64,000 nucleotides of DNA from Muricea muricata (taxonomy: Eukaryota; Cnidaria; Anthozoa; Malacalcyonacea; Plexauridae): contig OY979718.1 in assembly GCA_963855995.1 (NCBI GenBank), positions 34,366,059 to 34,430,058 on the forward strand. The letters run 5' to 3'. The translations under genes and the position numbers were made by a program. How positions within the stretch are numbered: position 1 is the first letter of the stretch; each line of letters starts with the position of its first letter. Positions 13,132 to 24,908 of the stretch are shown piece after piece. Under the pieces are notes generated by a model. It saw only the letters and a list, made by a program, of their open reading frames with translations. It made no database searches and had not been told where the DNA came from.

Positions 13132-16100
13132 GTACGTCTTGCTCGGGTGAAAATTCATCCAAGTCACGACCACGTGCTACTGCAAACGCATGCAGAATAA
13201 ATCGGTATTGGGCCACTGCAATATGTACGCAAAACATATAAAGTTAAGCTTGACGTTTTTGTTAAAGTGTTCGCTTGTAGATTGGTTGATAAATATTTTA
13301 TCCAATATAGTTTCAAAGTTGCTGCCACCCATTCTTGGCTTGTAATTTCGCTTTACAGTCAACTTGGCCCACTAACCAACTCGGCCCAACCAACCATAGG
13401 CATCCCAGCGCACGTTACGTCAGTGCATATTATTATTATAATATCCACTGACAACTCTTTTACCATATTAAACTGATACATGTTAGACTTTTGCTTTAAA
13501 CAAAAATTAGCCCTATTCACTGCAAAAAAAACAAGAACAAATCACCTTGAATATCTAAGACAAAAACGTAGATTTGAAAATACGTTAATTTTTTCAATAA
13601 AAAGTGTTTTTTTAATGAAATTTTTCACCTCGATAGGCTGGATGCAAATTGCCCTACAAACGTCACTACCGGTAACGGAAACAACCTCGGCCCAGCTGCT
13701 ATTGACTGATGAGGAAACGCCAAAGAAAAGACGAATTCAATTGCAGCCAATAGGAAGTTAGCTCTGCTTAGCTGAAACTGTTTCCAAATATGACAGTTGT
13801 AAGGCAAATGGCATCCCGCCCATCTACACGAAAAATTGCGATAAAAAACACTTTTTATTGAGCAAATTTCGTTATTTCAAAATCTTGTTTTATCTTAACA
13901 CTATCTGGGAATTTAGAAGAGGTATCCAAGGTAATGTGTATCTAGATTTTTTTGTGATAACTTGTGTTATTTTATTTGTTTGAAGCAAAAGTCTTAACAT
14001 GTGTCGGCTTATGTGGTGAAAGAGTTGCCAGCCTTAGGATATTTATATATTAATGTATGCAATGACATAACATGCGCAACTCACACTATTTGCTGGCATG
14101 ACTTTGTTGTATCCTTAAGAATCTAAATTTAAGAATCGTAGTAAGTGTTTTATTAATAAGACTGGTTTGTCAAAAACACAACAATAAAAGTGGGCCGAAT
14201 TTACATTTATTGCTATAAGCTCGGGCAAATTGCAATAGATTGGCTCTCAAACATACATTCTATGTATGTAGGTTAAATTAATAAATATAAAGCATTTCTT
14301 ACTTCGAGTGATACCTATTGAAAAGATTGCTATATGTACAATGAGTTATTGGACCAAGTTGGTATAACCCCACTTTGTTAGTATGCCGAGTTGGTAACTG
14401 GGCTGTGTTGACCAGCTTAATTTCTGCCTAGGGCACAGGCATCCCAGCGCACGTTATGTCATTGCATGCATTATATAAATATCCGAAGGCTTGCAACTCT
14501 TTTACAGTAATAAAGTGACACACATTAGACTTTCGCTTCAAACTAAAAAATTAACACAATTTACCACAAAAAACTAGTTACAAATGATCTTGGATATCTC
14601 TTCTACATTCCTAGATAGTTTTTAGACAAAAGCAAGATTCAAAAATTCATAAATTTGTTCAATAAAAAGTGTTTTGATCGAAATTTTTCGTGTGGATAGG
14701 CGAATGTCATCTTTGGAAATGACTTTGGCTGAACAAGTCTAAGTTCCTATTGGCTGCTATTGAATCCTTTTTTTCTTTGGCGTTTCCGAGTTCTCATCAG
14801 CCAATAGAAGCTTAGCCGAAGTCATTTCCGAAGATGAAGTTTGTAGGGCACTTTGCATCCTGCCTATCTACACGGAAAATTTTAATCAAAAACACTTTTT
14901 ATTGCGCAAATTTATGTATTTTCGAATCTTGTTTTTGTCTAAAAACTATCTAGAAATGTAGAAGAGATATCCAAGATCATTTGTATCCAGTTTTTTGTGG
15001 TGAATTGTGTTAATTTTTTAGTTTGAAGCAAAAGTCTAACGTGTGTCAGTTTAATATGGTGAAAGAGTTGCCAGCCTTAGGATATTTATATAATAATGTA
15101 TGCAATGACATAATGTGCGCTGGGATGCCTGTGCCTAGGGCAGACATGCATCTGGGTTGGCCCAAGAGGCAGGGAATCAGGGGAGACTTGAAAACAGTGG
15201 AAATCTTGCACAAAAATTGGGAGAGTTTGTACCAATTTTCACTTCTGTGAAGGGGCTGTTCATATGAGTCATGCTAGCCTGTTTCCAAACTGGAACATTT
15301 TTCCTTATTTGCACCTGATATTCCTGCAACTAAAAGTGTAGGCCACTTGTACTGCAACCACCATTTGTAATGTTATTTTTATGATATTTAGGTAAACAAC
15401 AATATCACTTTAGTTTTGAGGAGATGACCAATGTAAATTTACTGTGTGTGTAACATGTAATAACATAACATGTAAACTTATTGTTTGTGTTTCCACAAAC
15501 CTAAGCTGATGTTGACACATTTGCTTCCATCTATCTAAGTGGCTATATTCTGCAGCAGTACATCTTGCTCCAATGGAGTCACCTAGCCTAGTGTAAAGTT
15601 TCAGATTCATGGATACAGGTGGTTACTTCAGAGAAACAGCTGCCAGCTTCAAAAAATTCTGGTTCATCTGACTCACATAAAGATTTATTTTTTAAGGATA
15701 CTCGCATGGCAGCAGAGGCAGCAAAGAATGCCCTTGACGGCTCTGTACGAAAGGGGAGAAATTTGACTGTGAGATTTGCCACCCTGTCTACTGCAATCCA
15801 TGTTTCCAATCTTGGCCCACTTGTCTCAAATGAAATGCTGGAGAAAGCATTTTCTGCATTTGGTGATGTTGAGAGGGCGGTCGTTGTTGTTGATGATCGA
15901 GGAAGAAGCAAAGGTTATGGAAGGGTGGAGTATGCTCGCAAGGGTAATGCCATCAATGCACTACAAAAAACCAGTGAAGGATTTTTTATGATTGGAAGGT
16001 ATGTGTTACTAAGAGGTATTCCTTCATTCCCATCACTGCCAATATATGTTGATATTCCAACAATGATGAGTTGTGGTAACAGGGTAGTATTTTAATAAAC

Positions 16101-19100
16101 CTCTTAAAACTTTACTCCTCACCTCGACATTTGTAAAATATACTGATAAGAATCAGGAAATTTATTTTATATGGCCTAATATGGCACACAGGGCAGGACT
16201 ATATATTAGAGGACATTAATTTAATAGTATCATATTAATGGCAAAATCCCAATGATGATGAATCACTTTATATCTGGAATTACCGCCTGAATGTGAGTGA
16301 TGACAATTTACTCTGAGGGATTGTTATGTCGTATAGAAAGTACAGTAGATTATATGACTTTTGTAAGGATAATCATTTTGGTTTTTCAGTACTAGAATAT
16401 ACTCTATAGTGTAAACATGATAAAAAGGCACAATTAGTATCATAAATGTATTGCTTATTTTTGTGATGTTACTGTATGTTTTTTATTTGCACCAGGCAAG
16501 TTGAAAAGATGGTCTGCCTTACATGTTTTGGTGCTCAAACACCCCAACTGTCATAAAACCATGATTACTAATACATAATTTCAAAATGCATATGTTGTTA
16601 ATTGTTGTATATTTCATGTGTATTCCAGGTCACCAAGACCTGTGTTTACTAAACAGCAAGAGCAAACTGAAGAAGAAGATGGTCTACTTGAGAAATCAAT
16701 TGAACGTCAGCCAATGTATTTCAGGTAAGGTACGGGGTGTGTGTGGAAATCTAGAACTGAAGATTTAATGCTGGCAGATTGTTGCTAGTGTCAGTCAGAT
16801 TTAAAGTGTATATGACATAATCACCTTTTTTTCAAAAATCTGTCCTGATGAGATGGTTCGAATGATATATACCATTCTTCAAACAGATAGTACTTCGAGA
16901 GATATTTGACTTCAAACATGCCAAAAATTAGTTGTTTGAAATTCGGGGCAGGAGAAAAGAGGCAGGGTCGAATTAGCTCTGCGAAGTCGTACCCGGAACA
17001 ATTTGCAATCTCACCTATAGAAACAATACAAAAATATAGGAAGTGTGAAGCGAAAAATAGCCAAAGATAATTACTTTTGGCGGGTATTTGTTTGTATATG
17101 AACTGGTACATTCAAGGCAGCTGAAAGGAAATAGCTCAAATTGAGGGGATTTGTCATGTGTCATATAGCAGGTCTGTTGACATGGGAATTCCTTGTTTTA
17201 AAGTCTTAAAAGCACATGGGACAAGGTGATTTACATGCATGAACCAGGTGCATGAAAAAGTTGCAAGCACTAGTGTTTCAGTCCTTTAACTATTAACAAA
17301 TACAGTAATAAACGTACATGTAAACCTAAATGTAAAAAAATCTAGAGACTGACTTGACTAAAGTTCACAACTGCACAATGATGCATGTGATACGGTACAG
17401 AACATAAAAAGCTAATTGCAATGCAGACATTGCGTTTGACTGAAATCTCTAAGCTATTTCCTTGAGTTTCCGATATGCAATGATGGGCTTTCAGTTGCCT
17501 TGAATGTACAAGTCCATATATAAGTCACCTGGTCATGGCGGATTTTTGTGAAAAACATGGTGATTATGCCCAGTTCACTTTAAAGTATTTAACATGTAAG
17601 TGAAGCGTTTTTGTCTCGATGATGAAAAATACACTAAGGATCAACCATCTGACAGTTGATGAAAAAGCTGAATTCTGAGAGATATGTAAAATCCTTCATA
17701 ATGATTTATTTATAACATTCACATTCGTTCGTATATTCTTGCTAGGTTTATTAAAACTGTAGTTGTTCTTGTTAACATGAAACGTTTCGAAATTGTTTAG
17801 TGAACGTGATGCGGGCGCTCGTTTTGCACCCGTGGGTACGTTTGAACATGAATGGTGTCAGAAATGGAAACAGCTTGAGGAGATGAAAAGAACACAGCTG
17901 GAGTCCTTAGAGAAACAGTTTAAAGAAGCTGAAGATAAACTGGAAACTGATATGGTGCAAGCTGTTGCTGATTATGAAGCAGAAGTTAATCGCAGAGGTA
18001 TTGTACCGTATACTCAGCATGCATTAAAAATCTCGAAGAAAAGCCGGGAAATGGAAAAACAGACATTAGAAAGAAATATCAGAGCTTGATAAGAACCTGG
18101 AACCCAACCTCGCACCCAGGCTCTTCTCTACGCTACTGTTTGGAGGAAGAGACCCAGGTGAGTAATGGTCACATGCTCCCAGATTTTAGGAGCCAGCTTG
18201 TGAGGGATAGTGGGTAGTACTTGTTAATGTATGTAATTTTGGTCTTACAGTTGAAGAAAAGTTTAACACAAGTTACATTTACCCAAATAACGAACAAATG
18301 CTCCTCTAACTAGTAATAAATATCCGAATGGCTCCGAAAATCTAGGAACCACGTCCGAAAATCTGGGAACTACGTGACCAGCATTGATCTTTTCCTCCTG
18401 CGAGGATCGTACAGACCAGAGCCTGGATATGAGGTTGCCTTGAACCGCCTGCATGACGCACATAAGATTGTGAGACTCCTGGGCCATTGTAGAGCCGGAA
18501 CTAATTTTGAAATTTGTTTGGAACACAAGATTTGGTCGGAATATCACAAACTTGATCAAATTTTTCTCATTAGTTTTATTCCCCCATTGGTTAAATTCCA
18601 TGAAGGATGACTCCATACTGGAATTCGGATTACGCTTTAGTTTCTAACTAATAGTTAAGTAAATCTTCCCTAAAAGAATACTCTCGCAGTTCTCAAAGAA
18701 ACGTTGATATACTTTACCTGTTAACTAACCACAATCAAAAAGACAGATAGAGAAGTGATCAGTTTACTGAGCTTGTGTTCTTTGCAAGGTGATGAGCGTG
18801 CCATTATTTTATATTTATAACACAGCCAGAATAGAACAGTTAAAATACTGGTGGTCTTAATAATTTATTTTTTAGCCCCCCCCCCCCCCCCTTCCCACAA
18901 GAATGTCGTTTGCCCAGCGCACTTTGGTCTGCCATCTCATGCCCCCCCCAAAGCTTCAAGAATTGCACCTTTTAACTTAATCTTTGCCTTTGTTATAGAA
19001 CTATTGGCAAAACAAGCTGAGCTGCAACGGCAAGAAGAAATGATGCGGCAAGAAATCATGAGGCAACAAGCAATGGAAATTAGGTTTGTTTGAAATAAAT

Positions 19101-22100
19101 TCTTAGAGTCTCACTCTGACATATGCATATAAAATGCCAGAATTTAGGAAGGCAAAATATTCACGTTTCCGGAGCAAAAGTCAAATTCAACAGCCAGTCA
19201 AATTATTACCTATTACTATTAGGACATGCCAATAATGACATTATCTGCATGCATTCTTGGTTTCGTATCACGTCAGATTTCAGTGAGAGTCAACCCTGAA
19301 TTCAGACCTATGCAGTCGTTAAATGTACATAGTAATCAATCATTGGACTAGGTTGAGCACAGTATCGTGATTTGTCAGTGGCCGAAGATAAATTATTTGC
19401 CGATGCCGAAGGCAGACACCGACAAATCGCGATATTTTGCGAAAACCGAGTTCAGTAATTATTTTATCATTCTCTTACATAGTTTCTTATAAAGGCTTGT
19501 AACTAGAGACAACAAGCTTTTCACACAAACATTTTAAATGCTGAGCAAAGCGAGCAGCCATTGTTTTCCAAATTGGAAGCAATGCGCATGCACAGAGTGT
19601 TATTTGTAGCTCAGCCATGTTTTTTAAAAATGCACATGTTCAAAGTGTTACTTGTACGCACTTCGCGATTATTTGTAGATAAATTGACCAATCAGAATTA
19701 AGAATGCGTGTAAAAAGGATGATAATATGCGTTAGCCACGTGTTTGGTCGCGAAAAATCTCGTATGATTCTGCATCATTTGCTCACCTAAATACAGTACA
19801 GCATGAGCATAAGTACCGTTAAGGTTCACCCCATCGAAATTCACGACATGATGCCTGATGGAATAGTGAAACCTACTATAAGAAAAGAAGAAAATTTCCT
19901 TGTTAGTCGAGAGGTAAAATTTCGTCGTTATTTCGTCGTCTCTCCGTCCTGTATCACGTTGTATCAAAGTAGAGAGAGTGTTGACTCTTGAGGTATTGTT
20001 TTGGGGCTGTGTCGCACCCGTTTTATTGAAGATAAGTTTTTGATTGAATGAAATTTTCAGTTGATCGCTTCTATGATGATTGCTATATAACATGAACTGG
20101 AATTACCGGCTGATTGTAACTGATGTTCAAATGCGTCTGAGAAGCAAGAAGTTAATAAAACTCCAGCGCATGGAATTATTATTGTTATCATTGGTGCAGC
20201 ACTAACATATAATGTAAACTGCATCTCTGTAGTACATTAAAAGTTTAAATAAGATCGAAAGAAATTCTTGGTTTAAAAAAAATTGCCCTCGTAAAAGATC
20301 AAATTCCGCTATGGCCTAATATTTAAGTCTTTTCTGCCCCATACAATGGGTTTCAACTTGAGGAAATTGCAAGTCATTGTTCTATCTTCTGTCATAATCG
20401 TGAAATATACGGTTCCGTCTCAAATTAACGTCGTAGATTATTTCCTTTTCTACCTATTTACACATTGTGATAACATGATGAAACAGTCCTTCCACGCATA
20501 ATAAGAGGCTTAACTCATCTTCTCAATTGAGAAGATTAAGAGCTTCACCTTTTGAGCTTTAAAAGAGCTTCACTTGCTGAACTACAACAAATAGACCGAT
20601 TCCGGCTATGCTTGATTGACCGGCAAAACAATGGGTAGTTTTCCCAATGGAATACAGAATGTCCGATCAACAAACTTAAATTTGTAAGAAGTTCAAGCTG
20701 TTATCGATTCTTTTGCAAATGTACCTTTAGAATGCTTGATTATAGAACTGACATTTTCAAATTTTTAACAATCGGGGTTTTTTCCACGCTGTATATCGAA
20801 AACAAATTTTAGCTTGTCCGACGTAGCAACAGTAACTAGGGAGGGAGAACAATAGATGCGGGATCGGTCTATTGTGATGTTATAAGTATGGAAAATTGAC
20901 TGTGAATAGTTGAGTCTGAGATATCATGAAATAATTAATCCAGACTTGCTACATGTATATCTTTATTCGAAGGCGGCACGAAGAAATGCGAATGCAGGAG
21001 GAGTTGCGAAGACAGGAGGAAATTCGGATGCAAGAAGACCTATTGCGACGCCAACATGACGAACTTTTAAGAAGAAGACAACACGAGGTACGTCTGACCT
21101 TTTGCTTGCGTGACAATACTCGTCTAAAGATGATTTTCTGAAGATGTCACTGAACTGGCATGACTTTGTTCATATTCTCACGTGACAATGTTCACATAGA
21201 TGAAGGTCTCTGGACTTTAATTTCCAATTGTGTCTTGCGCCAGTGAAAAGCATTCACGTGTCCAAGCCGGAGACAGGTGCGACTGCGAATAAATCGTCAA
21301 CTTTTCATTAGGTCCTCCGGCCGAAATCAAACCAACGCTTTTTCAATGCGGTGCACTGCACTGACCACTGAGCTCCGGAGGTAGCTGATAAGAACAAGCG
21401 TATTTAATAAACCTCTGCAAGTAATACCTAGAATTATATAGGTATGTTTATTGTGTCGGGTAAACTTCAACTTCTGGCATTAGTGTTTGTGGCGTTTCGT
21501 TTCGAGCCTGTAGGAATTTATAGTCTAGCTGACTTGGCCTTGATGAGGAATTTGTATTAATTTTGTTGTCGGGCCAAAGATTAAACATCCTACAATTTAC
21601 CATCTGTTAACATTCTTTCTTCACGTGCCCGTTTTAGAAAAACGCGCTTTTTCATCGTTTTAGTTTCAAAAGGTTTCAGAGCAGAATAGCAATGCTTATA
21701 AATTTTTCTAGCGGTTTTCATTGTCTCGGTGATGAAAATTCAACTAAGGATCAACCATCTGACCGATGATGAATTCATAACTTCTGAGAGACAAAGTGAA
21801 GCCGACTCCTTAAAAATAATTTTATGCACATATGGAATCTTATAAATTCCTGTGCATAAGTCATGATGAGGGACGTGTATTGCACAGATCTAAATTACTG
21901 GATAAAGCATCCTTTTGAATTCAGTGACCCAATTTTGAAGCCAGAATATTTATAGTGAGATGATATGCTAAAATCGATCAAAATTTCTGCAAATCAAATC
22001 GCGACGTGTAAATTAAAACTGACCAAACTATCAGGGAAATGTCTTTCCCATATTAACTGCGAAGACAGCTTGCCACAACTTTTCTAATTGTTTTGAGAAG

Positions 22101-24908
22101 GTTTAAAACACTTGATCATGAACTCATGGCGGCCATCTTGGACTATCCCCAATTCGTTATTCACAGGCAAATTTAAAAGGAAACAGAAATTATTTGTAAA
22201 AGAAATTTCATTCACACAATGTTTATCCATTCCCACCAATAACCTAAAACTGTAAAAACCTCTTCTACTACCTCAATAGTACCAATGTAAATTTATATGG
22301 GATAGTCCAATATGGCCGCCATTGGCTCAAAGCTGCATGTGGCTCAATTATGCATGACAGAAGCTTTATCCAGTAATTTATTCAGTGGTGTATCCTAGGA
22401 AACAGGAGTTTTCCCATTGTTACTAGTCAATGCGTATGCACGATTTTATCACGATTTATGCACAAGTCTGTAGTTTAAACATGTATTTTCGTATTTTTCG
22501 ACAAGAAATACAAGCAATAAAGAATTGTTTTTTGAAATACGTGGAAAAATATCGTTAACTCGTGACCTTCTTCAAAAGAGGAATATCTCTTTTATTATTG
22601 ATATTATACGTACATGCATAACCTTTATTCAGCCTCGAATTGGCAATGAAGTTCTGGTTAAGAACTACGAGAACTAATTTTATTACATGCAGCACTATTA
22701 AATTATGAAAGTCTATAATTTCGAATTTCTTTTGTAAAAAATAAACATCGCCTTGACTAGTGTTTTTATCGTGTCGTGTTCAAATATGCTGATATTATGT
22801 TACAAAGGAAGAAAAAGAAATTGTTACACAAGTGGGCGTCTCTTTCCGTACTAATTCAAAATCTTCTTTTTTCAATCTAATTGAAGGATGCTTTACTTGG
22901 TGCTGGTATGCCTCCTGCCTTCGGTCTAAGACCGCCAGGCCCGCCTGGATTCATGGGTCCTGGTATCAGTCCACTTCACAACCTGCACCCGAGAATGCCT
23001 ATGCCTCCCATTGGAAGAGGTCTACACGCGCCTGTCGAGCCGGTAAGTACGACATTGCGGTGAGCGAAGTATTTGATTTCTTGTTTTGTGCGTTGACCTT
23101 CTTTACAAAAAGATTGATGGCTTTCGTATCAGCATTGACGAGGTATGTGCGTCGCGTGCTGCTCAAATAAAGATCCTGTGTGGATGTTCGCTATGGGAGA
23201 TTTTAAAATGATACTAATAGTATGATGCAAACTGATGGTATATACCGTTGGTTTCGGTATATCGATTGTATTACCTAAAAATGTCATGTACGGTTATGGG
23301 ACTCGATACCCATATTTCCGCTTAACTTCACCCTGATTTAATAAAAATTGAGACGAAGCGTAGAATTTTTTACAAATCTTGTTGGCTCAACTGCAGTTTT
23401 CGCAGGAGTTATAAATATGGTAGTTAATATGTCGCATCAATTTAGTTTATGACGAAAGTGTGGGACACTTACTCTTAGACGTTTGTATACAACAGCAGCG
23501 TAGGTAATTAATGTGTCAAGTATCGCACTGTTAATAGAACGAAGTGAATGCACAACTAATATTTACTGGTTTTCTGCCCGACGTTGTTGCCAAAATACGA
23601 ATATATATCGAGCGATTGTGGACTGTGGAATGAAAACGATTGTGTATGTGACTGTGACTTGTCAAGCAGCTGTAATATCTTAAAATAATCCGTGCAGAAA
23701 ACACTTCAAGTTAACTTTTACTTCAAGTGACTGAAAAGTTTTCAGCTATCTATATATTTCTTTGTGAACTTTATATGTCTTGGCGGTGCTGACTGGCAAA
23801 TAAGTGGACCGTATGAAATGTGAAAGTACAAGATATTTTGCGTCAGCCTCCTCCAGGGTTAATACCAACCTAATCATGCAGGCTTTGTGATTGTTCTTTT
23901 GAAACAAAAGTCATCATTGTTGTGACTAAAAAACAATTCCTGTGGCAATTTCTTTATTACAGTAATGAAGCCTGTTAGTGTACATGTAGGTTGGTGACAA
24001 CCCTGAGCAAGCGACAACAGTATAGGTTTCTGGGTATAGCACTGCGTCGACAGCTGACCCAAGTATGCGTTATATATATATATGGTTGTGCGATGACAGA
24101 ATACATTATTGTTAAAAAGTAACATAAACTTTTATAGTTGATAAGAAAGCAAATTTTTCGCATATGCTATTGAACTTTATGTATGTAATACATTTGACTG
24201 CATGGCCGTTGTGCTGTAGTTGCCCTTTGCAGATGTTCCGTATAAAGAAGCCAGCTCCAAATTTAAAATGCATATATCGAAACTTCAACACAGCAAGGCA
24301 CATGATTATAAATTAGAGCTGATAATTAACAAAAATGAAACACAAGCAGTTCACCACACATTCGAACCTGTATATATAGCCCTCATTGCAAGATCACAAA
24401 AACTAACGTTATGCATACCAACGGGCCTTGTTAAGTTAGCCTTGGATCGGTTTCAACAAGGTTACACTGCATTTGTTTACATTCTGCTTATATAACTGAC
24501 AGATGGATGTTCGCTTTATCGAGATCGTCCACCATTGCATTCCCAAGAGTGCATGGGATAAAAATTTACATGTACATTGAAACATAACTTGGCTTGAACG
24601 TGAAAACTGTCACTGTGTGCCGATAAAACTTGCACCCTGGTTTTCAACTATGTACTTGATATTGTAACATTACCATTAAATCATGGAACCTTGCATTTAT
24701 CTACAAAATTATACTTTCAGAACCTGTTCTTCGTTAACGTAATTTTTCTTTCTATTTGTTGCGGAATTTCTATATATAGAGGCACCATGGAATGCTGGGG
24801 TATGATTTAGACGGTGATCGTGGCCGCGACCGCAGATCAATGGATCGTGGCGATCGTTCACGCGCAGGCCCGCGATATAATGATCATAAGTCGCGTGATC
24901 GTTACTGA
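12661..24908 (+). CDS. NONO: DBHS family RNA-binding protein (NONO/SFPQ/PSPC1 type), complete, 8 exons
   Basis: Coding exons join 12661-13131, 15697-15998, 16629-16724, 17801-17997, 18999-19083, 20973-21087, 22887-23042 and 24780-24908. They total 1551 nt, giving 516 aa plus stop, and all phases match across GT-AG introns. Order in the protein: a basic Ser/Arg-rich and Asn/Ser/Thr-rich N-terminus (1-115); RRM1 (about 117-186) with RNP2 LFVGNI and RNP1 KSFGFIKM; RRM2 (about 190-260) with RNP2 IHVSNL and RNP1 SKGYGRVEY; a NOPS segment (about 259-312); a charged Gln/Met/Arg coiled coil (about 312-422); a Gly/Pro/Met-rich tail; and an RD-rich C-terminus. This order is diagnostic of DBHS proteins, which dimerise through NOPS and coiled coil and act in nuclear RNA processing, transcription and paraspeckle-like bodies. 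Invertebrates usually have one DBHS gene, so the vertebrate symbol marks only the family. A MITE ends about 260 bp before the ATG. Confidence 0.95.
13391..14078. repeat. Palindromic element A in DBHS intron 1
   Basis: Shares both arms with element B at 14423-15144 (ggcatcccagcgcacgtta, tcaataaaaagtgtttt, and their complements such as aaaacactttttattg). The arms are inverted about a centre near 13740. Its ends are more decayed than those of element B. Confidence 0.75.
14423..15144. repeat. Palindromic element B in DBHS intron 1
   Basis: Ends TCTGCCTAGGGCACAGGCAT and ATGCCTGTGCCTAGGGCAGA are exact inverted copies, and matching continues through most of each roughly 350-bp arm. A 722-bp hairpin-capable element, without a transposase frame. 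It is a direct neighbour of element A. Confidence 0.88.
15697..15998 (+). CDS. NONO: DBHS gene exon 2 (end of RRM1, all of RRM2)
   Basis: The acceptor ttttttaag precedes codons for DTRMAAEAAK, which continues RRM1 directly from FGFIKM. RRM2 follows with IHVSNL, VERAVVVVDDRGR and GYGRVEY, matching the DBHS consensus closely. The exon ends in phase 2 at GGAAG before GTATGT. Confidence 0.95.
16629..16724 (+). CDS. NONO: DBHS gene exon 3 (first part of NOPS)
   Basis: A 96-nt exon between acceptor tattccag and donor GTAAGG, phase 2 to phase 2. It encodes SPRPVFTKQQEQTEEEDGL and then LLEKSIERQPMYF, equivalent to the 'FPRPV...DDEEGLPEK' stretch of vertebrate NONO recalled from memory. Confidence 0.92.
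17611..17692 (+). repeat. Interspersed repeat piece (pair with 21721-21802)
   Basis: ttgtctcgatgatgaaaa ... ctaaggatcaaccatctgac ... ttctgagaga recurs at 21721-21802 in the same orientation. Both copies lie in DBHS introns (3 and 6). Confidence 0.7.
17801..17997 (+). CDS. NONO: DBHS gene exon 4 (second part of NOPS, start of coiled coil)
   Basis: The acceptor ttgtttag is followed by codons for ERDAGARFAPVGTFEHEW, corresponding to the 'REQPPRFAQPGSFEYEY' NOPS motif. A heptad-rich helix follows (KQLEEMKRTQLESLEKQF). The exon ends in phase 1 at CGCAGAG before GTATTG. The reading frame also stays open for a further 30 codons into the intron. Confidence 0.92.
18999..19083 (+). CDS. NONO: DBHS gene exon 5 (coiled coil)
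   Basis: An 85-nt exon after acceptor tgttatag, ending before GTTTGT, phase 1 in and phase 2 out. It encodes ELLAKQAELQRQEEMMRQEI and then MRQQAMEI, a Gln/Met/Arg helix like the vertebrate DBHS coiled coil. A run of 16 C lies about 107 nt upstream of the acceptor. Confidence 0.85.
19366..19660. repeat. Interspersed repeat, copy 1 (DBHS intron 5)
   Basis: Contains ccgatgccgaaggcagacac, ttttatcattctcttaca, gcaaagcgagcag and gcaatgcgcatgc, all found again at 34893-35166. The first 90 bp form a small inverted repeat. Confidence 0.75.
20973..21087 (+). CDS. NONO: DBHS gene exon 6 (coiled coil)
   Basis: A 115-nt exon, phase 2 in and phase 0 out, with a good donor (GAG followed by GTACGT). The acceptor tattcgaag has a weak pyrimidine tract. 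It encodes repeated R-R-Q-E-E and R-M-Q-E units, continuing the long dimerisation or polymerisation helix of DBHS proteins. Confidence 0.88.
21721..21802 (+). repeat. Interspersed repeat piece (pair with 17611-17692)
   Basis: Direct copy of the repeat in DBHS intron 3, here in intron 6, with about 80-85% identity by eye. Confidence 0.7.
21849..22466. repeat. Inverted-repeat element in DBHS intron 6
   Basis: taaattactggataaagc (about 21891) pairs with gctttatccagtaattta (about 22363); inside, catggcggccatcttggact pairs with tagtccaatatggccgccat; outside, gtgcataagt pairs with the tttatgcacaag block. About 620 bp overall. Confidence 0.75.
22887..23042 (+). CDS. NONO: DBHS gene exon 7 (Gly/Pro/Met-rich tail)
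   Basis: A 156-nt, phase 0-0 exon between acceptor attgaag and donor GTAAGT, encoding 52 aa rich in Pro, Gly and Met (GMPPAFGLRPPGPPGFMGPG). Low-complexity tails like this follow the coiled coil in NONO and SFPQ. Confidence 0.87.
24780..24908 (+). CDS. NONO: DBHS gene exon 8 (C-terminus and stop)
   Basis: The acceptor tatatatag is followed by 42 codons and TGA. The peptide is rich in Arg, Asp and Gly (DLDGDRGRDRRSMDRGDRSR) and ends KSRDRY. The same phase (0) and character as the preceding tail support the join. A 3' UTR must follow but its end is not determined; an AATAAA at 26127 is one possible signal. Confidence 0.85.
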   Translation, partial: RHHGMLGYDLDGDRGRDRRSMDRGDRSRAGPRYNDHKSRDRY

